A DNA stretch of 5,291 nucleotides from positions 1 to 5,291 of the forward strand of contig CALBZH010000134.1 in NCBI GenBank assembly GCA_937889795.1, in the 5' to 3' direction. Numbering within the stretch: position 1 is the stretch's first letter; every line of letters begins with the position of its first letter. The notes under the pieces were generated by a model, which worked only from the letters and a program-made list of their open reading frames with translations, made no database searches and was not told the DNA's origin. The position numbers and the translations under genes are program-made. Positions 1 to 5,291 of the stretch are shown here, piece after piece. The DNA is from an uncultured Syntrophobacteraceae bacterium (GTDB taxonomy: Bacteria; Desulfobacterota; Syntrophobacteria; Syntrophobacterales; Syntrophobacteraceae).

Positions 1-7
1 TCCCGGT

Positions 8-1135
8 CTAATTCGCCATGCTTTCGGCGATCAGGGTCGTGAGATCCTTGATCTGAAGATCCATATCCAAGTTGTTCAGAGCACACGTGAGATGGATCTG
101 GCACTTCGGACACGCGGTCACAAGGGTCGAAGCCCCCGTCGCCTTGGCCTCCTTGAGCCGCTCCACCTGGATCTGCTTGGAGCAGGTCGAGCAGTTAGCC
201 CAGCCGCTTGTGCCGCAGCACAGCGCGTTTTCCTTGTTCCGCTCCATTTCCACGAATTTCGAATCCTGAATCTGGCTGAGAATGGTGCGCGGGCCTTCGT
301 ACACATGGGCCATCCGTCCAAGGCGGCACGGGTCGTGGTAGGTGTATACCCCGTTGCCGTTCTGGAGCTTGAGCGCACCGTCAGACGCCATCTTCTGAAC
401 CAGGTCGTAGAAATGGACGACCTCGAATCCCAGATCTCCCAGGTACTCCGGATAATGATGCTTGAAGGTGTAATAGCCTTCAGGGCAGCTGAAGACGACC
501 CGCTTGGCGCCGGATGCCCGGATGACTTCGACGTTTCGGGTCGCGAGCTTCTTGAAGACCTCGAAGCGTCCGTTCCACAGCATGTCGTGGCCGCAGCACA
601 GCTCTTCGTCCGTCACGACGGGCTCGATTCCGGCAGCGTTGAGGATCTTGATCACATTGCGGCTGGTCGAAAGGCTGTCCACGCCCAGATCTCTGAAGAT
701 GACGTCGAAGTAGGGCATGCAGCCCACGAAAAAGAACGTGTCGCCCTTGTCCGCGATCTTGCCCGCTTCCTTGGCCCAGGCGGTTTTGTGCTGCTTGAGC
801 CCCATGGTCTGGAGCTCCATGACCGACTGGAGCATGCCATGATGAGTCAGCTGAGGGGTGATGCCCCGCTTGGAAGCTTCTTCCCGCAGGCTTCGCATGA
901 ACTCGGGGAAGTTAATCTTAGTCGGGCAGCGCTCGTAGCACCGGCTACAGGTCAGGCATGACCACAGCTCGCGGTCCTCGAGGAGCTCGTCGCCAAGCTC
1001 GAGCAGCGCCTTCTCGACGATCAGGCGGGGCGAGAAGGAGGGCAGGACCCTCGAAACCGGACAGCTTCCGGTACAGACCCCGCAATCCAGGCAGGCAAAC
1101 GTCTGGTACTTCTTTACGGCTTCTTCGATAGTCAT
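8..1135 (-). CDS. HdrC-HdrB fusion (HdrD-like) iron-sulfur protein with two CCG domains
   Basis: This protein of 375 residues starts with an HdrC-like ferredoxin part: two [4Fe-4S] motifs, C15/C18/C21/C25 and C60/C63/C66/C70, each ending in Cys-Pro. Two HdrB-like CCG domains follow. The first has C139, C180-C181 and S-C217-P-E-G, so it lacks the last Cys of the usual CxxC. The second is complete: C270, C306-C307 and C342-P-K-C345, with 35 and 34 residues between the groups. An extra C315-x-x-C318 pair follows the CCG. This order (HdrC then HdrB) is that of HdrD. In the family the CCG domains hold non-cubane [4Fe-4S] clusters that reduce a disulfide or another acceptor; the substrate here is unknown. 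There is no signal peptide or membrane segment. ATG 1135 overlaps the mvhD stop (ATGA), with GGAG at 1146-1143 seven nt upstream. The gene stops with TAG seven bases from the window edge, so whether the operon continues cannot be seen. Confidence 0.92.
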   Translation of the reverse strand: MTIEEAVKKYQTFACLDCGVCTGSCPVSRVLPSFSPRLIVEKALLELGDELLEDRELWSCLTCSRCYERCPTKINFPEFMRSLREEASKRGITPQLTHHGMLQSVMELQTMGLKQHKTAWAKEAGKIADKGDTFFFVGCMPYFDVIFRDLGVDSLSTSRNVIKILNAAGIEPVVTDEELCCGHDMLWNGRFEVFKKLATRNVEVIRASGAKRVVFSCPEGYYTFKHHYPEYLGDLGFEVVHFYDLVQKMASDGALKLQNGNGVYTYHDPCRLGRMAHVYEGPRTILSQIQDSKFVEMERNKENALCCGTSGWANCSTCSKQIQVERLKEAKATGASTLVTACPKCQIHLTCALNNLDMDLQIKDLTTLIAESMAN

Positions 1136-1551
1136 GCGGCCACTCCGAGCGGAGATTTTCCGAGCTGCTTAATCTTGTTGGTAAAATTCGTGACAATGGA
1201 GGCGAAGCGGGATGCTTCGGCCGAGGACACCCACTCGAGGGCAAGCCGTTCCGTGTCGATGCCCATGAGTGAGAGAAGCTCGCTGGTGAGGTTGATCCAT
1301 TGCTGTGCTTTTTCATTACCGTCCAGGTAATGGCAGTCACCGATGTGTCACCCACTCACCAGGACGCCGTCGGCGCCGAGCTGAAAGGCTTTGAGAACGA
1401 AATCGGGGGAGACCCGCCCCGAGCACATGACTCGGATGACGCGGATGTTGGGTGGATACTGCATCCGGCTCACCCCGGCCAGATCTGCACCGGCGTAGGC
1501 GCACCAGTTGCAGCAAAAAGCGATGATCTTGGGCTCGAACTCCGCACTCAT
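1132..1551 (-). CDS. mvhD: Selenocysteine-containing MvhD/FrhD-like iron-sulfur subunit
   Basis: This small (139-residue) MvhD family protein is read through TGA 1350-1348 as Sec68. Visible family marks are F-C13-C14-N-W-C17-A-Y-A-G-A-D-L-A-G, the [12 protein letters not shown]43-S-G-R-V block, and [10 protein letters not shown]68-H-I-G-D-C73-H-Y, followed by a C-terminal helical part ending P-L-G-V-A-A. MvhD binds a [2Fe-2S] cluster through conserved cysteines and relays electrons between a hydrogenase or dehydrogenase and HdrA; Sec replaces one of those cysteines here. The length matches the family (about 140 residues) only with readthrough; stopping at TGA would leave 67 residues. ATG 1551 is preceded by AAGGA with 9-nt spacing. 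The stop TGA overlaps the next start as ATGA, so translation of mvhD and the HdrCB gene is probably coupled. Confidence 0.93.
1143..1146 (-). promoter_or_regulatory. Ribosome binding site of the HdrCB gene inside mvhD
   Basis: GGAG lies 7 nt before ATG 1135, within the last codons of mvhD. With the ATGA overlap it supports this start and coupled translation. Confidence 0.55.
1314..1332 (-). promoter_or_regulatory. Bacterial SECIS stem-loop of mvhD
   Basis: The mRNA from nt 16 to nt 34 after the UGA folds as CAUUACC, loop UGGAC, GGUAAUG. This is a perfect seven-pair stem with a 5-nt loop that has G at positions 2 and 3. The loop starts at nt 23 after the UGA, inside the accepted bacterial SECIS window. 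The element is wholly within the mvhD coding sequence. Pairing was done by eye. Confidence 0.85.
1348..1350 (-). other. mvhD: Selenocysteine codon (UGA, Sec68) in mvhD
   Basis: The TGA lies in [17 protein letters not shown]. In MvhD homologues this residue is the Cys of GCHxGDCHY, and Sec forms are known in deltaproteobacteria. The frame continues without an indel for 71 more residues to a stop that overlaps the next gene. A strong SECIS-like hairpin follows. Confidence 0.94.
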
Positions 1552-1581
1552 GGTTTCTTTTCCTTGTCAAACTGCGGGTAG

Positions 1582-1607
1582 CGGATGTCGGGTCACCCCG
1601 ACATCCG
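1582..1607 (-). other. Perfect 11-bp hairpin with GTGA tetraloop between hdrA and mvhD
   Basis: On the coding strand the sequence is CGGATGTCGGG, GTGA, CCCGACATCCG: eleven uninterrupted pairs closed by a GNRA-type tetraloop. It sits in the 85-nt gap between the hdrA stop (1637) and the mvhD start (1551). No T-run follows (next is CTACCCGCAG), so it does not look like a factor-independent terminator. An mRNA-stabilising or processing structure that sets different hdrA and mvhD levels is plausible inference. A protein-binding palindrome is the alternative. Confidence 0.75.
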
Positions 1608-1636
1608 TGTGAACACCAACGGTTCTATTCGCAGGC

Positions 1637-4600
1637 TCACTTGCACAAAGCCGCTTCCACCATGGTCAGGACTTCCGTGTCGTTGAAGTGGCGAATCGCC
1701 GCGGCTCCGGTCGGACAAGCCACCGCGCAGGCTCCGCAGCCCTTGCAGAGGGCTTCCTGAATCCGGGAGACAAAGATGTCTTCGGCAATTTCAACGAGCT
1801 GCGGCGCGCCGTAGGGGCAGACCTCCACGCACTTCCCGCATCCGCGGCACATGGCCTCATCCACGGTGGAGACGATCCCTTCCACCTGAATGGATTTCTG
1901 GGAAAGAATGGTCGCGGCGCGCGCGGCGGCAGCCTGGGCCTGAGCGATGCTCTCGTCGATGGGCTTTGGATAATGCGCCAGGCCGCACACGAAGACGCCG
2001 TCCGTGGCGAAGTCCACGGGGCGGAGCTTCATGTGCACTTCGAGGAAGAACTTGTCCTGGCTCATGGGCACCTTGAACAGCTGAGCCAGCTCCTCGGCGC
2101 CGCGCGTCTCGATGGCGGTCGCAAGGGTCACGAAATCGGGCTTGAGGGTGATCGGCCGTTGCAGGATATGGTCCCGCACCGTCACTTCGAGGGATCCGTC
2201 TCCCAGAGCCCGCAGCTCGGGGCGTTGGTCGCGGTCGAACCGGATGAACACGACCCCTTGTCGACGAGCCTCTTTGTAAATGTCTTCGCGCTCGCCGTAG
2301 GTGCGGATGTCGCGATAGAGGACGTAGACCTCGGTTTCGGGATTGCGCTCTTTCAGCTCAACGGCCTTCTGGACGGAGAAGGTGCAGCACACGCGGCTGC
2401 AGTGGGGCCGCTCGGGCTCACGCGATCCCACGCACTGGATGAAAACGGCGGCATTCGCCTTCTTGACCAGGTCGGAATCCCACTGCTCGTCAAGCTCGTG
2501 CCACTTGAAGACCCTCGGGCTTTGGCCGTGCAGGTACTGATCCGTCTGGATCGAGTGAGCGCCTGTCGCGAGAATGGTGACGCCGTGCTCGATGTCGCTC
2601 GCGCTCCCGTTCGCCTGAATCGTCGACTTGAAATTCCCGAGATAACCGGACGTGCCTTGAACCACCGAGCTCAAGTGAACGGTGATGTTCTGGTTGTTGT
2701 TGACTTCTTCGACCAGCTCGGCAAGGTATTCAACGACATTCTCGCCTTTCCACGTCTTGTGCAGCTTGAGCGCATGACCGCCCAGCTGGTCTTTCCGCTC
2801 GACGATGTGCGCCTGGAAGCCTTGTTTGGCGAGGGTGAGGGCGCTCACCATGCCGGCAACGCCGCCACCGACCACAAGGGCGGCCGGGGTGACGGGCACC
2901 GAGGGCATCGGAAGCGGCTCGATGAGAGCGGCCTTGGCGACTGCCATGCGCACCAAGTCTTTGGCCTTCTCGGTCGCCGCTTCGTGGTCTCCCGAGTGGA
3001 CCCACGAGCACTGATCCCGGATGTTGGCCTGCTCGAACAAGTACTTGTTCAGACCGCTGTTTCGCAGGGTTTCCTGGAAGAGCGGCTCATGGGTGCGTGG
3101 CGAGCAAGCGGCTACGACCACCCGGTTGAGGTTCTGCTCCTTGATGACCTGGACCAGTTTGTCCTGCGCATCCTGTGAGCAGGAGAAGAGGTTTTCCTGC
3201 GTGTAAACCACATGAGGCAGATGCTTCGCGTATTCGACGACCTCAGGAACCTTCACGACGTTGGAAATGTTCACGCCGCAGTTGCAAACGAAAACGCCGA
3301 TGCGAGGCTCTTCGGTGGCGACGTCGCGCTCGTCGGGGAAGGTCTTTTCCTTGACCAGCGTGTCTCGGGCCGATGCAAGGCTGGCCGCGGCTGCCCCGGC
3401 TGCCGCCGACGCCTCCATGACGGAGACCGGAATGTCCTTTGGACCCTGCAGCACACCGCAGACGTAGACGCCTGGACGCGAGGTCGTAACTGGCGAGAAG
3501 CTTCCAGTCACGGCAAAATTGTAGTGATCCAGCTCCACCCCGAGCTTGTGCGCCAGATCTTGAACGTCTTCGGATGGCTCGAGACCAACCGAGAGCACGA
3601 CCATGTCGAAGTGCTCGGTCATCATCGTGCCGGATTCGGTGACGTAGGTGAGGTCGAGACCGTCTGTTTGCAGGTCCGGGTCGACGCTGTGGACTCGGGA
3701 GCGAATGAAGCGGACACCGTTTTCCTTGGCCCGCGTATAGTACTGCTCAAATTCCTTCCCATACGTCCGCATGTCCATGAAGAAGATCGCCGCATCGAAA
3801 TCGCCGTGCGCATGCTCCTTGGCGATGACGGCTTCCTTGATGGCATACATGCAGCACACCCCGGAGCAATAGCCGTTGTCGCAGCGATTGATCTCGCGGG
3901 ACCCGACGCATTGCAGCCAGGCGATCTTCCTGGGCTCATGCTCGGCCGCCTCCCGGGTCTTCAAGCCGGCAAGCTTCGCCTGGAGGGCTTCGACGTTCTT
4001 GGCTGCATCGGCTGCCTGGTCATCCTGCTTTTCCTGCAGCTGCTTGGCTTGCCGCTCGGCCTTGGTCAGCTCTTTCTCGGCGGCCTCGATGTCTGCCTTC
4101 AAAGCCATGGCCGACGGCCGAATCACGTGCCCCCCGCTCGGACCACTCGCGCTCAGAAGCCGTTCGAACTCCATGGCGGTGATGACGTTGGGATGCTGCG
4201 CGTAGGTGTAGGTGTCAAACTGGCTGGGGTCGAATGCCTTGAAGCCCGTGGAAACGATGACGGCGCCGACCTCAAGATCGAGGGTCGTTGGCTTGTCTTC
4301 GTAGTTCACTGCGTCAGCGGGGCAGACTTTGGCGCAGATGCCGCACTTCTTGCCCTGTCCGAGCTGACGACAGCTGGCGGCGTCTATGGCGTAGCCCGAG
4401 GGGATGGCCTGGGCATAGTATTTATAGATAGCTTTGCGCTTCCCGAGTCCGGCGTTGTAGGCGTCCAAGACGACTGACGGGCACTTCTCGGTACAGGCGC
4501 CGCATGAGATACATTTCTCAAGATCCACGTAGCGGGGCTTCTGCAGAACCTTAATCTGGAAGCGCCCTTCCTCTCCCGCAATGGCTTCGATTTCGGAGTT

Positions 4601-4852
4601 GGTGAGCAGATTGATGTTCAGGTGCCGGCCGACCTCGACCAGCTTGGGCGAGATAATTCACATCGCGCATTCGTTGGTGGGGAAGGTCTTGTCCAGTTGG
4701 GCCATCCCACCTCCGATGGCCGGACCCTTTTCGAGCAAATGAACGTAGTATCCTGAGTTGGCAAGATCCAAGGATGCCTGCATGCCGGCAATCCCACCGC
4801 CGATTACCAGGACCGACCCGACGGTCCCATTTCCCTGCTTTGTCGTGGCCAT
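1637..4852 (-). CDS. hdrA: Selenocysteine-containing tandem HdrA (heterodisulfide reductase subunit A-like, FAD and Fe-S)
   Basis: This is an HdrA-type flavoprotein of 1071 residues, read through TGA 4660-4658 as Sec65. Lobe 1 (residues 1-498) has a Rossmann FAD loop GGGIAG (18-23), the CxxU motif C62-A-M-U65, [4Fe-4S] motifs at C114/C117/C120/C124 and C161/C170/C173/C177, a coiled-coil insert (about 250-306), and a Cys cluster C315/C324/C329/C333/C334. The second part has the HdrA N-terminal domain (from about 517; C523, C525, C558, C583, C615), a second FAD loop GGGVAG (662-667), C807/C818/C822/C823, and a C-terminal 2x[4Fe-4S] ferredoxin (C1002/1005/1008/1012 and C1036/1039/1042/1046). In methanogens HdrA is the electron-bifurcating flavin subunit; I infer the same type of role here, in the cytoplasm, since no membrane segment is visible. 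ATG 4852 was chosen because a purine-rich ribosome site precedes it and the FAD motif starts soon after. An upstream in-frame ATG at 4972 would add 40 residues unlike the family. The gene ends in TGA, with a back-up in-frame TAG at 1627-1625. Confidence 0.93.
4624..4643 (-). promoter_or_regulatory. Candidate bacterial SECIS stem-loop of hdrA
   Basis: The mRNA from nt 15 to nt 34 after the UGA folds as GCUGGUC, loop GAGGUC, GGCCGGC. This gives seven pairs, two of them G-U, and a 6-nt loop starting with G at nt 22. Bacterial SECIS elements need an apical loop about 16-37 nt after the UGA with a G in its first two positions, and this fits. It lies inside the coding sequence and would recruit SelB with Sec-tRNA. 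Pairing was done by eye; no folding energy was computed. Confidence 0.75.
4658..4660 (-). other. hdrA: Selenocysteine codon (UGA, Sec65) in hdrA
   Basis: This in-frame TGA follows ...T-N-E-C-A-M and precedes [12 protein letters not shown], a conserved HdrA stretch that continues in the same frame with no indel. HdrA proteins have Cys at this position (CxxC next to the FAD domain), and some methanogen and deltaproteobacterial HdrAs have Sec. A stem-loop of SECIS type lies directly downstream. A simple nonsense mutation is the alternative, but the exact Cys position, the intact downstream 1007 residues and the second case in mvhD argue against it. Confidence 0.93.
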
Positions 4853-4853
4853 A

Positions 4854-4866
4854 CTTCCTTCCCCCT
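4854..4866 (-). promoter_or_regulatory. Ribosome binding site deciding the hdrA start
   Basis: A purine tract, AGGGGGAAGGAAG, ends two nucleotides before ATG 4852. It holds AAGGA 3 nt from the start and GGGGGA farther off. It favours ATG 4852 over the upstream in-frame ATG at 4972. Confidence 0.6.
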
Positions 4867-4956
4867 GATACTGTGGACCCTGCCGGCCCATCGGGTGGCT
4901 TTGGACACACCACACGTCGCGGCTCGAAACGTTCCTACACGAAATCATGGACGTGT

Positions 4957-4974
4957 TTGTAATTTTGATCACAA
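4957..4974 (-). promoter_or_regulatory. Rex-like palindromic operator at the transcription start
   Basis: The 18-bp sequence TTGTGATCAAAATTACAA has the form TTGTnAT-n4-ATnACAA, with six of nine possible symmetric pairs. It resembles the Rex operator (TTGTGAA-n4-TTCACAA), matching it at the outer arms, and more loosely CRP/FNR family sites. It begins about 4 nt after the predicted start of transcription, where a bound repressor would block RNA polymerase. Rex senses the NADH/NAD+ ratio and controls energy genes in sulfate reducers, which would suit an electron-bifurcating operon; this link is inference. Confidence 0.4.
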
Positions 4975-4984
4975 TGCGACAATT

Positions 4985-5013
4985 CTGATAACCTCAAACA
5001 CCATTTTTGTCAA
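4985..5013 (-). promoter_or_regulatory. Sigma-70-type promoter of the hdrA operon
   Basis: On the coding strand there is a perfect -35 box TTGACA (5013-5008), a 17-nt spacer, and a -10 box TATCAG (4990-4985; four of six consensus bases). The surroundings are AT-rich, in contrast to the genes. Transcription would start near 4978, giving a leader of about 125 nt before ATG 4852. Confidence 0.6.
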
Positions 5014-5043
5014 GAAAGAGTGAAGCCGTCAATGAAGGGCGGT

Positions 5044-5070
5044 CGTCCCACGCAAAGGCGTTACGGGACG
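5044..5070. repeat. Two-part hairpin upstream of the promoter
   Basis: CGTCCC (5044-5049) pairs with GGGACG (5065-5070), and inside it ACGC (5050-5053) pairs with GCGT (5058-5061) around an AAAG loop, with a 3-nt bulge (TAC). It has ten pairs in all. No T-run follows on either strand, so terminator function is not supported. Its role is unknown. Confidence 0.4.
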
Positions 5071-5086
5071 TACACCGAAGTGAGAG

Positions 5087-5208
5087 GACAGGGAGACGCG
5101 GAGAAGAGGGACGGGGAGAGACTGACAAACGAGCATCTCCCGGGTTGAAGACGGCCTCTGTAGCACGCGGTGCTCCCTCGCATCGTCCCCGCTCCAAGTC
5201 TCCCTGTC
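5087..5208. repeat. Imperfect long inverted repeat (arms 5087-5097 and 5198-5208)
   Basis: The left arm GACAGGGAGAC pairs perfectly over 11 bases with the right arm GTCTCCCTGTC. A one-base bulge allows a few more outer pairs, and there is loose further similarity inward (GGAG and GGGACG blocks on both sides). A small hairpin, AGCAC-GCG-GTGCT (5162-5174), lies between the arms. It could be a remnant of a small repeat element or a structured RNA; copies elsewhere in the genome cannot be checked here. Confidence 0.4.
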
Positions 5209-5291
5209 TCTAAGCCAACATCTTGGCGTGTCCGTGGAGGGGGCGGGCCGAGTCGAAGCTTCGTTAAGAAAACGTCGAAAAGCAGCTTCAA

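Larger units (their letters stand above)
5014..5291. other. Intergenic region upstream of the promoter, no supported gene
   Basis: No reading frame here has recognisable family motifs. Open frames exist on both strands, but their translations are low-complexity (Arg/Ser/Pro/Gly-rich). The middle is purine-rich on the plus strand (about 5081-5127) and pyrimidine-rich farther on (about 5172-5210). I see no tRNA or rRNA. The end of a minus-strand gene entering from beyond 5291 cannot be excluded, since two minus frames are open at the edge. Confidence 0.5.

Noticed and set aside
92..961. 289-residue plus-strand open frame opposite the HdrCB gene
   Set aside because: It is an antisense shadow of a gene with clear Cys motifs; there is no recognisable domain and no ribosome site that stands out.
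945..1355. Minus-strand 136-residue open frame overlapping mvhD and the HdrCB start
   Set aside because: It is out of frame with both real genes and starts right at the mvhD Sec codon by chance; the translation is unlike any family I know, while the readthrough frame gives conserved MvhD.
1348..1551. mvhD as a truncated pseudogene of 67 residues
   Set aside because: The frame continues with family residues on both sides of the TGA, the site is a known Cys/Sec position, and a SECIS hairpin follows.
1582..1639. Terminal hdrA UGA as a third Sec codon, with the 1582-1607 hairpin as SECIS
   Set aside because: The loop starts 41 nt after the UGA, beyond the usual range. Readthrough would add only U-A-C-E before TAG, and HdrA proteins are not known to me to end this way.
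1688..4477. Long plus-strand open frames (1688-3178 and 3212-4477) opposite hdrA
   Set aside because: They lie wholly antisense to a well-supported gene, show no family motifs, and are rich in Leu/Gly/Val/Asp/Arg as expected from the mirror of GC-rich codons.
4853..4972. hdrA start at ATG 4972 (40 extra residues)
   Set aside because: The extra residues do not resemble HdrA, they overlap the likely operator and leader, and ATG 4852 has the ribosome site.
4965..4991. Plus-strand promoter (TTGATC with TGATAA) for a divergent gene
   Set aside because: The spacing is only 15 nt, the boxes are weak, and no supported plus-strand gene follows in the window.
5061..5291. Minus-strand 76-residue open frame reaching the window edge
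   Set aside because: The translation is low-complexity and crosses the inverted-repeat region, with no motif; it could at most include the unseen end of an upstream gene.

Overview
The window holds one minus-strand operon encoding the soluble heterodisulfide-reductase (Hdr) type of electron-transfer machinery. The order of transcription is hdrA (4852 to 1637), mvhD (1551 to 1132), then an HdrC-HdrB fusion of HdrD type (1135 to 8). The gene set, the roughly 60% GC appearance and, above all, the use of selenocysteine in both hdrA and mvhD suggest an anaerobe. Most likely it is a sulfate-reducing or syntrophic member of the Desulfobacterota (former Deltaproteobacteria), where Sec-containing HdrA and MvhD are known. 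This taxonomic guess is inference from gene content.

The main point for an annotator is that two genes look broken if TGA is always read as stop. In hdrA a TGA at 4660-4658 falls at residue 65, in a conserved CxxC motif that becomes C-A-M-U. In mvhD a TGA at 1350-1348 falls at residue 68, where the family has the Cys of its GCHxGDCHY motif. Each TGA is followed by a stem-loop with bacterial SECIS geometry: 7 base pairs, a 5-6 nt loop with G at its start, and a loop beginning 22 or 23 nt after the UGA. Read through, the products are a 1071-residue HdrA and a 139-residue MvhD, both with intact downstream family motifs.

HdrA is a tandem protein. A first HdrA-like flavin lobe carries the Sec, two [4Fe-4S] motifs and an inserted coiled coil. 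A second, more complete HdrA follows, with its N-terminal domain, a second flavin lobe and a C-terminal 2x[4Fe-4S] ferredoxin. MvhD is the small [2Fe-2S] adaptor that passes electrons from a partner oxidoreductase to HdrA. The HdrC-HdrB fusion has two [4Fe-4S] motifs and two CCG domains, the first with an incomplete Cys set. Together they look like a flavin-based electron-bifurcating or confurcating complex. The primary electron donor (hydrogenase, formate dehydrogenase or another) and the final acceptor are not in the window.

Upstream of hdrA (4853-5291) I see no convincing gene. This stretch holds a good sigma-70-type promoter (TTGACA, 17 nt, TATCAG), a Rex-like palindrome just downstream of it, and a purine-rich/pyrimidine-rich inverted-repeat region of unknown nature. 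Between hdrA and mvhD lies an 85-nt gap with a perfect 11-bp hairpin closed by a GTGA tetraloop. mvhD and the HdrCB gene overlap as ATGA.
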